A DNA stretch of 64,000 nt from an uncultured Enterobacteriaceae bacterium (GTDB lineage Bacteria > Pseudomonadota > Gammaproteobacteria > Enterobacterales > Enterobacteriaceae): positions 1-64,000 of the forward strand of contig CAKZHC010000014.1 of NCBI GenBank assembly GCA_936920625.1. Reading direction: 5' to 3'. The notes beneath the pieces were generated by a model that worked only from the letters and a program-made list of their open reading frames with translations, was not told the origin of the DNA and made no database searches. Of the stretch, positions 1 to 9,999 are shown in pieces. The translations under genes were made by a program, and so were the position numbers. Numbering within the stretch: position 1 is the first letter of the stretch; every line of letters begins with the position of its first letter.

Positions 1-13
1 TGTCAGCCCGTTG

Positions 14-409
14 TCATCGGATGTTATTCAGGATGAAATTATTTTCTGCTTTTTTAATAATACAATCAAACTGGGCTGCATCTATAGTCGGTACATTCGC
101 CCTACAGGTGAGCTCTATTTTAGTAATTGCAAAACCTCCGTTCATTTTATCAAGTGATACCACGGCAGTTGTTGCAATATCTTTCGCTTCAAAACCCGCT
201 TCGTCCAGCATCAGCGAAAGCGCCATAGAAAAACAGGCAGCATGTGCAGCTCCTATCAGCTCTTCCGGGTTGGTACCTGCTGCACCCGCAAACCGGGTAT
301 TAAACCCATAAGGGTTCTGATGTAGTGCACCGCTTTCGGTAGAAACAGTTCCCCTGCCTCGTTTGAGACCACCCTGCCAGTGAGCAGACCCTTTTTTACA
401 AATAGTCAT
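14..409 (-). CDS. osmC: OsmC-family peroxiredoxin, C-terminally truncated
   Basis: The 131-residue product matches OsmC (organic hydroperoxide resistance, a cytoplasmic thiol peroxidase) from the start through about residue 115. The peroxidatic cysteine is present in an AHAACFSM motif near residue 59. OsmC normally runs to about 143 residues and carries its second, resolving cysteine in a segment near residue 125. Here the frame instead ends in a short unrelated tail after KKAENN, so that cysteine and the last beta strand are missing. A Shine-Dalgarno-like AGAGGGA lies just before the ATG. The reading frame stops 14 bases from the window edge, so the loss lies within the visible sequence. The protein is probably inactive as a two-cysteine peroxidase. 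Identity is secure; function is doubtful. Confidence 0.85.
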   Translation of the reverse strand: MTICKKGSAHWQGGLKRGRGTVSTESGALHQNPYGFNTRFAGAAGTNPEELIGAAHAACFSMALSLMLDEAGFEAKDIATTAVVSLDKMNGGFAITKIELTCRANVPTIDAAQFDCIIKKAENNFILNNIR

Positions 410-981
410 TATTCCCTCTCTGATTTCAACCTAAAAGTATAAGTATAGACGTGAACAAGATTAAGTATCCTGCCACAGAGAGTATCACGTGGTTCCAAGG
501 GCCACATATGGCGAGGATCATTTATCGCCACCTGTCGGATATCATAACTACCTGTATTCTAATGATGATTTTGCCAGTCTGAAACAGATATCTGTTTGAT
601 GACAATAGCCAGCACTAAAATTTTTATTTAACCTTATCACCCTTGCTATCATCCCGTAACTACCATTGCAATAGCTGGTAAGCTATACGCCCTGATTGTT
701 AAAGTTAATAATGAATATTTTTTTTGAGAGAGTTTATTGTGCTATTAGAGAATATGCTGTCTGATAGCGTTCAGATATATAAATCATCCAGGCAGCTATT
801 TAAAATAGCACGGATGGCATTGATATTATCAGATGTTATGGCAGGTCTTACACATCATATTGATAACTAAATATCGTTACGATTCATGTAATTATCACTG
901 GCAACCATAATAACGTTATGTTAACAACACCACCTGCAATGCAGGATAATAACCTTTCTCTACTCTTCTCATGTCATGATA
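410..981. other. Gap without a recognisable gene
   Basis: No family is recognisable in about 570 AT-rich bases. One short frame, GTG at 739 to TAA at 868-870 on the plus strand (43 codons), follows a purine-rich stretch, but I cannot assign it and it may be chance. The stretch is consistent with decayed sequence upstream of osmC. Confidence 0.4.
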
Positions 982-1119
982 TTATTGATCGTGCAGATTG
1001 TGATAGCGAATACTCTTTATTTCCGGATCCTCTTCTACAGGCCTGTCTTGATGCAGCTTCAGTAATGTACACCCCATTAACAATATAGTTACCAATGCCA
1101 GTGCTAACTGACTTTTCAT
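982..1119 (-). CDS. Small putative lipoprotein (45 aa)
   Basis: A 45-codon frame begins with ATG at 1119 after a GGGG-type ribosome binding site (about 8 bases spacing). The product has a positively charged start, a hydrophobic stretch and a lipobox-like LLMGC near residues 13-17, then a short charged tail rich in Asp, Glu, Lys and His. That is the layout of tiny outer-membrane lipoproteins. I do not recognise the family. It lies in a poorly coding region, so it may be a relic, but the ribosome binding site, signal sequence and lipobox together argue for a real small gene. Confidence 0.45.
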   Translation of the reverse strand: MKSQLALALVTILLMGCTLLKLHQDRPVEEDPEIKSIRYHNLHDQ

Positions 1120-1324
1120 CGCGTGCCCCTGGTTAGTTTTATTCTATAATAGTTCTACATGATGCATGCGCTATCAGACATAACTTAAACTGTTCTACTA
1201 ATATGTTCTGGCAATCGAATCTATCAAGAAATATGACTATTCTTTCACAGAGATAACTGTCAAAATCAGCCACCTAAAATAATAATACGTTGTTTGATTA
1301 ACACCAGGAATTTATGTAATTTTC

Positions 1325-1351
1325 AAACCCGCTATAACGCGGGTTTTTTTT
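1325..1351 (+). terminator. Strong orphan rho-independent terminator
   Basis: The palindrome AACCCGC / GCGGGTT with a short loop is followed by a run of eight T on the plus strand. No recognisable plus-strand gene precedes it. It may end a small RNA transcribed from the 1140-1320 region, or be left over from a lost gene. Confidence 0.75.
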
Positions 1352-2376
1352 GCCCCATATGTCCGCATTTATTACTGCCAAATCCAGTTTCCAGCCAATT
1401 GCAGTTTTACGACTGAAAGTACAACTGGATCTTATTATTGCGTTTCTGTAATACCATGGAAATTACTATCTGCTCTGCGCGCCTGCGATATCTGATATTC
1501 TAAAGTATCCTCTCCCAAATTTAACAATACCATATCAAATTTTAGAATATGTCTGGATGGTTTAATATCCCATTGTGCGCCAGTTACAACATCAGACTTA
1601 AACCAGCCTTTACTCTTTATACTGCACCAACAGGCTCTGATGCGCGTCAGAACAACGGCCGTCGCAAACAAGCATGCATAATACGAAGTTATTTCGTCTG
1701 GCCATCTTTATTTTAAGCGCCGCAACGAGTAAATTAAGCATAGATTCTGTGATGAGCTTTTGTGAGTAATGTGGGTAAGTGATACAAGTTTATGAATTTT
1801 TTGACCATTTAATCAAAAAGTTAGCTATACACTTAACAGAGACCGTCAGAATGAAAATTGCTTTGAGGAATGAGTTTTGAAATATGCATTGATCGGCATT
1901 TCATTGTTGCTGACTATTTGGATTGGTACATTTTTTCTGATGATTTAACCAAAATTTTTACAGAAGGGTCAGATATTCCTGGCCCGCTATTATCATTTTA
2001 TCGACGCCCCGAACAAGACCGATGTAAATCTGCATCACCACTGGATATCCTGACCAACAAACAGTACTGTCAGTTCGGCAATATATTAAGCTTAGTTGTG
2101 CTTATATGATAAAAAGATCTTCGCATTTTCAATCAGACAGTAGCTTATAGGTATAAGCACAAACCGCATTTCAATTCGTCAGCGTAAACGCTATTTTACA
2201 TGCTACATACGAGCAGATAGCCCCTCTGCCATTCCTGGCATTTTAACTGGCTCTGAGGCAATCATCTCTCTATAAAACAAGCAGTAAGACAAAAGCCAGT
2301 CCTTTTAATTTCAGCCAGACAGAGCCAAAGTAACCCCGGCATCACACAGTATTGATCTTTGCTACGGAGAAATAGA
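1352..2376. other. Poorly coding stretch, possible gene relics
   Basis: About 1 kb without a recognisable gene. A minus-strand frame at 1435-1671 (78 codons) has a plausible composition, with a hydrophobic start followed by a soluble segment. A plus-strand stretch around 1875-2100 reads as a hydrophobic leader interrupted by stops. Neither matches a family I know. Both fit degraded remnants rather than intact genes. Confidence 0.35.
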
Positions 2377-3638
2377 ATGCCTGATTTACTAATCGATAAT
2401 ATTCCTAACGCCATTCGCCGGGTGAAAGCAGAGCTACGATCAGCGCTCCCCAACTATACTGATGTTTTCCGTCAGGTTGAAACCGCCATCTTCGCAGAAC
2501 TTAATAATCTTAAACATCAGTATGTTGCCGGTGAACACCCTATACCACAACTTTCCGCTGATGATATTTTTAGTCGCCGGATAACCGAGCAGCAACACAG
2601 AATTATTCGTCAGCGAGGTTGTTGCGTGGTCAGGGAAGTTTTTCCTCGTGACCGGGCAGTGGACTGGACTGGAATGAACAAATCAGTCACTATCTGCAGG
2701 ATAATGCGTTTGATGTTAGCCTCAGGCGGGCCGTACCCGATAATTACTTTTCTACACTTGAATCCAGCAAACCACAAATTTATGGCGTCTACTGGTCACG
2801 TCCACAAGTACAGGCCCGTCAGGATCCCGGAATGCACAAAGTGCGACTATTCCTGAACTGCCTGTGGAATATCCGCACTGCGTCTGCCCCTCCTTTCAAC
2901 CCTGAGCATACTGTCAGCTACGCTGATCGCATTCGTCGTCGTCCCCCACAATCCTCCGGTCCCGGACTGTCTGCCCATGTCGATGGAGGCTCAGTTGAGC
3001 GATGGCTTGATGCTAGCTTTCGCTACGTTTATCGGCACATTTTCGCTGGTAACTGGCAGCACTATGATCCTTTTGATGCCAGCGGACGTACCCAGGTACG
3101 GGAAATTCCCTCACCTGCCGTATGTTCTGTTTTTCGTACTTTTCAGGGTTGGACCGCCCTTACCCTGCAACGCCAACATAGCGGTACACTGCAACTCATT
3201 CCCATCAGTAATGCTATGGTCTATATACTGCTCCGTGCACTCCAAGATGATGTTGCAGATGATGATCTTTGTGGCGCGACGCCGGGACGGGCATTATCAG
3301 TGAATGAAAAATGGCATCCTCTTTTGACTCAGGCAATGTTTTCAATACCCGATATGGAGCCCGGTGATGCCGTTTTCTGGCATTGCGATGTCGTTCACTC
3401 TGTAGAAAATCAGCATCAGGGCATGTTTGACAGTAACGTCATGTACATTGCTGCTGTGCCATGGTGTGAGAAGAATGTCGCTTATCTGAAGAAACAGTGG
3501 GCGGCTTTCGTGCAGGGGCGATCTCCGGACGATTTTGCGGCTGATGACTTCGAAGTCGGCTTCACTGGACGTGCCATCCCGGCTGACTTAACCCAGCTAG
3601 GGCTCAAACAGATGACAGGCTGGGTTCCTGATACCTGA
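2377..3638 (+). pseudogene. ybiU: DUF1479 (YbiU-like) dioxygenase-fold protein, frameshifted
   Basis: Two overlapping frames together rebuild a protein of the DUF1479/YbiU family (about 420 residues, distantly related to Fe(II)/2-oxoglutarate-type oxygenases; physiological substrate unknown). The first frame starts at ATG 2377 after GGAG and is colinear with the family to about residue 98. The sequence then shows a direct tandem duplication, GGACT GGACT, at 2661-2670. Removing one copy restores the reading frame straight into the second part, which continues to 3638. Conserved family stretches remain: IRRRPP, SVFRTFQGWTAL, and a WHCDVVHSV metal-site-like motif. The lesion looks recent because the downstream frame is otherwise clean. 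It lies upstream of and convergent with glk. Confidence 0.85.
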
Positions 3639-3670
3639 AACTACATCACCATTTCCCGCTCTTTACATTA

Positions 3671-3700
3671 AGCCCGGAGGTATCGGCTATCAACCGGGCT
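3671..3700. terminator. Inverted repeat between ybiU relic and glk
   Basis: AGCCCGG and CCGGGCT form a 7-bp stem with a 16-base loop between two convergent genes. There is no T-tract, so it is at best a weak or rho-assisted terminator. Confidence 0.3.
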
Positions 3701-3767
3701 AATGAAGCCGGGCAGAATGCAAATCACCTGCTTAATCACCACTGTAGCACGCTGTGCGAAGCGGCGG

Positions 3768-4736
3768 CTATAGCGCCTTCCCCAGTAGCTGACGTATGTG
3801 CACGCCAGCGCCTAAGAGGCCAGGCTGATGATAAGTAATCAAAAAAACCGGTACCGACTTAAGATAGTTACGAAGCCGTCCTTTATCTTCAAAAGCTACC
3901 CTGAATCCCGAAGATTTAAAAAAATTAAGAAAACGCGGTACAATACTCCCGGCAATATAAACACCGCCGAAAGTTTCCATTGTTAAAGCCAGATTACCGC
4001 TAAAACGGCCCATGATAACGCAAAATAGTGATAATGCGCGCCGGCAATCCAGACAACTATTTTCACAAGCCCGTCGAGTCACCTCTTCGGGTTGCAGGTC
4101 TTCAGGCTGACGATTGTCAGATTTAACTATTGCATGATAGAGGTTCACCAGCCCTGTTCCGGAAAGGATACGCTCTGCTGATACATGCCCCTTTTCAGCC
4201 CGTAATATGGCGAGAATATTATCTTCCTCATCACTGTTTGCAGCAAAATCAACATGCCCTCCCTCACCCGGCAACGTTACCCAGCGCTTGTCTATTTTTA
4301 TCAGATGAGCAACTCCCAGCCCTGTTCCAGCACCTAACACCACCGCAGGCTTTTTAAAATCAGGCGGATTGCCACCAAACTGCATAAGATCATTTTCTGT
4401 AAGCATTGGAATTGCCATTGAGACAGCGGTAAAATCATTGATGATTTCCAGATGGTCAAATTCTAAATTCCGTTTCATCTCACTCACAGAAAAAGCCCAG
4501 TTATGATTAGTCATTGCAATCCAATCCTCAGTGACAGGACAGGCAATAGCTATACAGGCATCCCGAATAGTGCAACGCTGATACTGGCTGAGATATGCCC
4601 GAACAACTGTTTCGAGGCTTGGGTACTCTTTCGTTGAAAAAGTCTCTACGTCAGAAATAGTCCCATTTTCAATATCACAGAGAGCCAGCCGTGTGTTCGT
4701 GCCCCCTACATCACCCACTAAGGTACAACCGTTCAT
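3768..4736 (-). CDS. glk: Glucokinase
   Basis: A 322-residue bacterial ROK-unrelated glucokinase that phosphorylates free cytoplasmic glucose with ATP to glucose-6-phosphate. The ATP-binding GDVGGTN motif lies near residues 8-14. The NDFTAVS segment, GAGTGLG and the conserved LPGEGGH region are all present, and the length equals that of the E. coli enzyme (321). The ATG at 4736 is preceded by GGGAG at good spacing. A longer in-frame extension would add 12 residues but does not match the family. The gene is convergent with the broken ybiU-like gene and stands alone. It appears intact. Confidence 0.95.
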   Translation of the reverse strand: MNGCTLVGDVGGTNTRLALCDIENGTISDVETFSTKEYPSLETVVRAYLSQYQRCTIRDACIAIACPVTEDWIAMTNHNWAFSVSEMKRNLEFDHLEIINDFTAVSMAIPMLTENDLMQFGGNPPDFKKPAVVLGAGTGLGVAHLIKIDKRWVTLPGEGGHVDFAANSDEEDNILAILRAEKGHVSAERILSGTGLVNLYHAIVKSDNRQPEDLQPEEVTRRACENSCLDCRRALSLFCVIMGRFSGNLALTMETFGGVYIAGSIVPRFLNFFKSSGFRVAFEDKGRLRNYLKSVPVFLITYHQPGLLGAGVHIRQLLGKAL

Positions 4737-5024
4737 GATATTTTTACTCCCTTGGTCTGAAGTCTGGACCATCCACTGGTATTAATTAGCCAGCAGGGTT
4801 TAGGCAATACCTGCCCCGAGTGGATTTAAATTTTTACCCAGATGATCCTGGACGGCTCGTTATTCATATTGATTTGATACGCCATCCTTATAATTAAGGA
4901 TAATCTAAAACAGAACTTTTTGAGGTTTACAGCAGATCTTGATCTCTCCGGCCCGGTTCATTCGCCAGCAAGCTGACGCCAGATGAACAGGACAGAAGGG
5001 TAAAATAAGAAATATACGTCATCT

Positions 5025-6260
5025 TTAGCCAGACAACAGCCCATACACCAGCCACAAATTTAGTGCCACAACCAGCACCACAATAACCCAGCCACTGTTA
5101 TGCAATAACGGCTTATTAACCATATCTCCCATCATCTGGTGATTGCCAGTGAACATCAATAGCGGAATCAACGCCAGCGCGATCCCGAAACTCAGCACAA
5201 CCTGGCTCATTATTAGAATATGAGTTGGGTCCCAACCCGCTAAGACAACAATAAACGAGGGAAGCATGGTAACGAGCCTGCGCAACCAGAGCGGAATAGT
5301 AAAATGAATAAATCCCTGCATCACAACCTGTCCTGCCAGAGTGCCAACTATTGTCGATGACAAACCAGCGATAACGAGACTGAGACCAAAAACGACCGCA
5401 GCAGCATGGCCCAGTAACGGTTCGAGTGTCCGGTACGCTTCTTCAAGTTCGGATACTTTGTCGTACCCACTAAAGTGAAAGGCAGCGGCGGCCGTAGCCA
5501 TAATTGCGATGTTAACAAAACCTGCAATAGTCATAGCGATAACTACATCCATTTTGGTTGCGGCATAACGTTCGCTACGACTTTCTTTACTGCCGTACTG
5601 AGTCAAAGATGAGTGTAAATAGATAACATGCGGCATAATGGTTGCCCCCATTACCCCTGCCGCTAAATAAATGGCATCCTTTGTGGGCATCGTGGGGATA
5701 ACCATCCCCCTGACAAAATCAGCTATCCGCGGCTGTGAAAAAAGTAGTTCAATAATGTAAGCGGCGGCCACAAACAGCAACATGCCCGCAATGATAAATT
5801 CTAGTGGTTTAGGGCCACGGCGCTGTAACATCAGGATGACCATTGTGGCGACGCCTGTTAATGCTGTACCCTGAAGTAATGAAATACCCAGAATCAACTT
5901 GAAACCTATAGCAGCACCAATAAATTCAGCAAGATCTGTTGCCATAGCAATAATTTCTGCCTGCACCCAGTAAAACCATACTACTGGACGGGGATAGCGG
6001 TCGCGAATATGTTCGGCCAGATTTTTTCCGGTGGCAATGCCAAGTTTGGCCGATACTAACTGTACTACCATCGCCATCACATTTGCCCAGACCACGACCC
6101 ATAGCAGTTTATAGCCATAGCTGGCTCCAGCCTGTATGTTAGTTGCAAAATTACCGGGGTCGATGTAGCCAATTGCTGCAATGAAGGCAGGCCCTAATAA
6201 GGCAAATTTGATTTTTCGATTCTCCGGGACAGAGTGACTCGCAGTATGACAACCAGACAT
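5025..6260 (-). CDS. mntH: Mn(2+)/Fe(2+) NRAMP transporter MntH
   Basis: A 411-residue inner-membrane, proton-coupled divalent metal importer, with E. coli MntH at 412 residues. The first helix carries the signature DPGN at residues 34-37, and the sixth-helix metal-site motif MPH is near residues 209-211. Both are diagnostic of NRAMP proteins. About eleven hydrophobic segments follow the expected layout. The gene is divergent from nupC. The shared intergenic region carries two TAGC-n4/5-GCTA palindromes resembling MntR operators. The gene looks intact. Confidence 0.96.
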   Translation of the reverse strand: MSGCHTASHSVPENRKIKFALLGPAFIAAIGYIDPGNFATNIQAGASYGYKLLWVVVWANVMAMVVQLVSAKLGIATGKNLAEHIRDRYPRPVVWFYWVQAEIIAMATDLAEFIGAAIGFKLILGISLLQGTALTGVATMVILMLQRRGPKPLEFIIAGMLLFVAAAYIIELLFSQPRIADFVRGMVIPTMPTKDAIYLAAGVMGATIMPHVIYLHSSLTQYGSKESRSERYAATKMDVVIAMTIAGFVNIAIMATAAAAFHFSGYDKVSELEEAYRTLEPLLGHAAAVVFGLSLVIAGLSSTIVGTLAGQVVMQGFIHFTIPLWLRRLVTMLPSFIVVLAGWDPTHILIMSQVVLSFGIALALIPLLMFTGNHQMMGDMVNKPLLHNSGWVIVVLVVALNLWLVYGLLSG

Positions 6261-6342
6261 AATTACCTACTTGTGATTTCAAAACACTAATGGCTGTATT
6301 GTTCCAGCATGAGTATGTATTTTCATGAAACGATTTAGCAAT

Positions 6343-6380
6343 TATAATAGCCAATGCTAATTATTATAGCTAAAGCTATA
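6343..6380. promoter_or_regulatory. Candidate MntR operators upstream of mntH
   Basis: Two adjacent dyads lie 85-120 bases before mntH: TATAGC-TAAA-GCTATA (6365-6380) and AATAGC-CAAT-GCTAATT (about 6345-6363). Each keeps the TAGC...GCTA half-sites of the enterobacterial MntR box that represses mntH when manganese is plentiful. Having two boxes in tandem is unusual. Assignment is by resemblance only. Confidence 0.5.
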
Positions 6381-6626
6381 CTATCGACTGTAATTCAGCC
6401 TTTCCAGTCTCGCTCAGACTTTTTTCTCCTAATCACCAGAACTGTTAAAATAGCACTTAATGTATAATTCTATGGTGAACACCAAATCGTGTTAAACATG
6501 GCATCCTCGAGATTCTGTTTAGTCATGATTTGTTGTACTCTTCACTGCTTTTCCGTTTTCGACAAATTCATTCCATTAAAATGTACAACGAAATAGTATC
6601 TGCCGCGAATTTGGAGCACGCACGAC

Positions 6627-7811
6627 ATGTCCCACATTTTTCACTTTGCTCTGGCATTAACTGTCATTAGCATCCTGGCTTTGCTCGTTAGCCATGATCG
6701 CAAAAAAATCCGTCCGCGATTTATTATTCAGCTGCTCTCAATCGAGATTATTTTGGCCTGGCTGATGCTACACTCGCAGGCAGGGCAGGGTTTTGTTCAA
6801 GGATTTGCGCTTTTTTTTAAAAAGTTGCTGGAGTACGCTGCTGATGGGACCAATTTTGTCTTTGGTAACATGAATGCCCATGGCCTGGCGTTTTTCTGGC
6901 TAAATGTACTGTGCCCTATCATCTTTATCTCCGCTCTGATTGGTATTTTACAGCACTTTCGCGTTCTGCCAGTTATTATCAATGTGATTGGTACTATGTT
7001 GTCTAAAATTAATGGAATGGGTAAGCTTGAGTCATTTAATGCCGTAAGCTCACTTATTCTGGGCCAGTCAGAAAACTTCATTGCCTATAAAGAAGTTCTG
7101 GGGTCACTATCTGAACGCCGGATGTACACCCTGGCGGCTACAGCGATGTCTACAGTTTCGATGTCCATCGTCGGTGCTTATATGACTATCATACAGCCCA
7201 GCTATGTAGTTGCCGCTCTGGTACTGAATATGTTTAGTACTTTTATCGTACTGTCACTCATCAACCCTTACCATGTTGTGAAAGATGAAGAATTTCAGTT
7301 AAGTCAGTTGCATAAAAAACAAAGTTTCTTTGAAATGCTGGGAGAGTACATTCTTGCCGGCTTCAAAATCGCGGCCATTGTTGCTGCAATGCTGATTGGG
7401 TTTATCGCCCTCATTTCCTGTATCAACTCCCTGTTCGACATACTGTTTGGCATTACCTTTCAGGCCATACTTGGATATCTCTTTTTTCCGTTCGCGTGGC
7501 TGTCTGGGATCCCTGCCAGTGAAGCGTTACAGGCAGGCACGATTATGGCGACCAAAATGGTCGCTAACGAATTCGTCGCGATGATGGAATTGCAAAAGCT
7601 GGAAGACCACTTTTCACCGCAGACAGTGGGAATCCTCTCTGTATTTCTTGTCTCATTTGCTAATTTTTCTTCAATCGGAATTGTGGCCGGAGCAATCAAA
7701 GGACTAAACGAAGAACAGGGCAACACGGTCTCACGGTTTGGTTTAAAACTCATCTACGGTTCAACGCTGGTAAGCCTGCTTTCTGCCTCTATTACCGCAC
7801 TGATCATTTAA
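6627..7811 (+). CDS. nupC: Nucleoside/proton symporter NupC
   Basis: A 394-residue concentrative nucleoside transporter (CNT family) that imports pyrimidine nucleosides and adenosine across the inner membrane. Family signatures are present: GKLESFNAVSSLILGQSENF near residues 136-155, MSIVGAYMT, and the C-terminal VSNEF-like ANEFVAMM and FANFSSIGI segments. It is six residues shorter than the E. coli protein because of a small gap in a variable loop. It is divergent from mntH, as in E. coli. It appears intact. Confidence 0.95.
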   Translation: MSHIFHFALALTVISILALLVSHDRKKIRPRFIIQLLSIEIILAWLMLHSQAGQGFVQGFALFFKKLLEYAADGTNFVFGNMNAHGLAFFWLNVLCPIIFISALIGILQHFRVLPVIINVIGTMLSKINGMGKLESFNAVSSLILGQSENFIAYKEVLGSLSERRMYTLAATAMSTVSMSIVGAYMTIIQPSYVVAALVLNMFSTFIVLSLINPYHVVKDEEFQLSQLHKKQSFFEMLGEYILAGFKIAAIVAAMLIGFIALISCINSLFDILFGITFQAILGYLFFPFAWLSGIPASEALQAGTIMATKMVANEFVAMMELQKLEDHFSPQTVGILSVFLVSFANFSSIGIVAGAIKGLNEEQGNTVSRFGLKLIYGSTLVSLLSASITALII

Positions 7812-8862
7812 TTGTTGCGAAGTCCAGCCACCGCTCAGCAATGCAGGCTTCTGGTTACCAGCCTGCAAACTACAGGCTCAGTGAGCGAAATACGCCTGAT
7901 ATATGCTATCACTCTTTATTAGTTGTTCCGTGCCCAACACAGCCTCGCGCAATACGCGTAATATATGGCATGCGATATGCACAATGTGAGAGATATGTAC
8001 TGATAATCAAAGGTGAAGTCAATTTTATGAATAACCGAGCAGAGTTGGCGGGCTGGAAAGACAAAAAAGTTGTAAACCGTGCCGTTACCGTGGCTGATAT
8101 TGAAAATATTGACAAGCTAAATTTTGATGGTTCCAGTTAAGGTTTGCGATAAGTTGCTCAAAGATGATAGTGGCCGTTCGTAAGCTAAAAAAGCCGCAGA
8201 CTCTGTGTTACCGCTCCGCAAGAGAATTTCATGAAGGGTTTCTCACCATCGCCAGTTTATTACCGTTAACAGCGTGATAACGGCAATAATAAGTGACCGT
8301 TTGCTGCTTCATAGCCTTCTTCGCCTTTTGCCATACGACATGTAAGAGGCTAAAGTATGTATTGTACATACAGGTTGCCTCATAGTTGATACGAATCAAT
8401 TACGGAGCTTTCTTCCATTTGTACCCTGGCAAAACGCTCGAGTATGAACGTCCTCAGGCGCCCGCGAGTTATATCCCATGAAGCAACCAGGCTTAGCAAG
8501 TGCCATTTGACACCCGTACATGCTGTAAGTACTACCCCACCCGAGGATGTAAAAAATCAGAAAGCGGTAAAACCAATCTCGTAAACGCTGGATTTTCTGT
8601 GCCTGTCATTCAATGGAGCATGGTATGTAGCCATACCCTGACCAAGGCCGGGAGGGCAATGATGCATGTCTGCACCGTAACATTTTTATTGCAGAGCAGA
8701 CAAAATACGACACAGCTAGGAAGTGCGCCCATATTTCTGTTTAGCAATTACAGGAACATGCAAACCGTATTTCTGGCGCAAATTTGGCGTACAGCCTGAT
8801 ATAAAATGAAAAAGCGCCTAACGTAACGGCGCCTTCTGACATAACTTAAAACATAAACAAGT
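7812..8862. other. Long decayed gap after nupC
   Basis: In E. coli this interval carries yfeA (a GGDEF/EAL protein). I find no recognisable trace of it in 1 kb. Short open frames occur. The most gene-like is ATG 8027 to 8140 (37 codons) after an AAAGGTGAAG ribosome-binding-like stretch; it is hydrophilic with no family match. A GCAGGCT/AGCCTGC inverted repeat at 7841-7867 lies just after nupC and could help end its transcript. Confidence 0.4.
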
Positions 8863-8938
<76 letters not shown>

Positions 8939-9440
8939 CTACCATTACCTGTATCCATATTGTTTTAACGGCGGCGATGATATGAAACCAGCTCATCAGA
9001 GTCAACAGTAAATTGAAAAGGCGCGGCTGACTGTTGAAATAGTCGGCAACTTATGATGGCTGATATATTACTCTGCCCCATCGCATCTCAACAAAAACTG
9101 AAATTGAGGTGCCCGAGTTATGGTGTGTGTTTCAGCAACCGCCCCGACAAAAATCCCAGTGACTTATCAGGAGCACAGAATAGTTTTTAAAGCATTGCCA
9201 TTTGTAAGCTGCTCTAAAAATTGCCACTAATAACCGGATAGTTTCAGCGATTATTTTTCGCTGCAAACAGTGCTAATACCGGCCATTAACTCGCTATGAA
9301 TGAGCAATTTTTCGATCTCGCTCTTAATTTTAGAGTAAAACCACCAAGTTACACGCTTAATTGATTGTCCATTTTACTCTTTACGGTAATATTAAGACGG
9401 TAATATTAAGTTATGATGTTTATTCAACGTAAAGGAATGC
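8939..9440. other. Intergenic region tRNA-Ala / yfeC
   Basis: Apart from the tRNA promoter and the AT-rich leader of yfeC, no gene is visible in these 500 bases. Confidence 0.4.
8977..9005 (-). promoter_or_regulatory. Sigma-70 promoter of tRNA-Ala
   Basis: On the minus strand, TTGACT (9005-9000) and TATCAT (8982-8977) are separated by 17 bases, followed by a GC-rich discriminator. This is typical of a stringently controlled tRNA promoter. Confidence 0.65.
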
Positions 9441-9815
9441 ATGATGAAAAAGGAATGGTTGACCCCTCAGGAAATTGCCCATCAGACCGGATATACACGC
9501 CAGACTATCAATGAATGGATCAACCGTGAAAAATGGGTCACTGCTGCGCGCAAGGGTGTTCAGGGAGGCAGAGGCCGAAAAGTTCTCATTGATGATCGCG
9601 TTCGGCAATTTCTGCAAACTTCTTCCCGTCAGGTCTCTGAAGATAGTGGCTCTTACAATACCAACTGGCGAACCGACCCCCTTGCTAATTTACTGATAAC
9701 CTCCGTACAACAGATGACCTCTGAAGAACGCGCAAAGCTTTCAGCATTCCTGCACAGAGAAGGGTTCCTCGGAATGCTAAAGTGTCTGGGTATCGTTCAA
9801 AACTGCTCCGAGTAA
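9441..9815 (+). CDS. yfeC: YfeC-like helix-turn-helix protein
   Basis: A 124-residue protein. Its N-terminal third (about residues 5-45) is a MerR/excisionase-like winged helix-turn-helix: LTPQEIA...TGYTRQTINEWINREKW, followed by the GVQGGRGRK basic stretch typical of YfeC. The C-terminal part, about residues 75-120, matches the family segment ending in LHREGFLGMLKCLGI. It is a putative DNA-binding regulator of unknown target. ATG 9441 or the adjacent ATG 9444 follows AAAGGA. In E. coli the paralogue yfeD sits next to it; that gene is missing here. It lies between tRNA-Ala and gltX as expected. Confidence 0.85.
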   Translation: MMKKEWLTPQEIAHQTGYTRQTINEWINREKWVTAARKGVQGGRGRKVLIDDRVRQFLQTSSRQVSEDSGSYNTNWRTDPLANLLITSVQQMTSEERAKLSAFLHREGFLGMLKCLGIVQNCSE

Positions 9816-9929
9816 CTGCTATACACTAAAAAATCGTGGCAAATTCAGACATAACGTCGTATCTGGCCTTAATACGGTATGGCTGAATGGCCGCACGATC
9901 TCTGTTCTGTCAGACAGTTTGCCAAGAAT

Positions 9930-9964
9930 AGCAAAAGTATTTGATAGGATCGAATACTTTTGCT
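9930..9964. terminator. Bidirectional terminator between yfeC and gltX
   Basis: A perfect 12-bp inverted repeat (AGCAAAAGTATT / AATACTTTTGCT) with an 11-base loop lies between two convergent genes. The A-tract and T-tract inside the arms give a U-run in either direction. Confidence 0.7.
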
Positions 9965-9999
9965 GGTAAACAGGTGCATTTTATTTGCTGTGATTAATG

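Noticed and set aside
8500..8799. 99-codon plus-strand ORF
   Set aside because: No ribosome binding site, no family resemblance, and it lies in a decayed gap.
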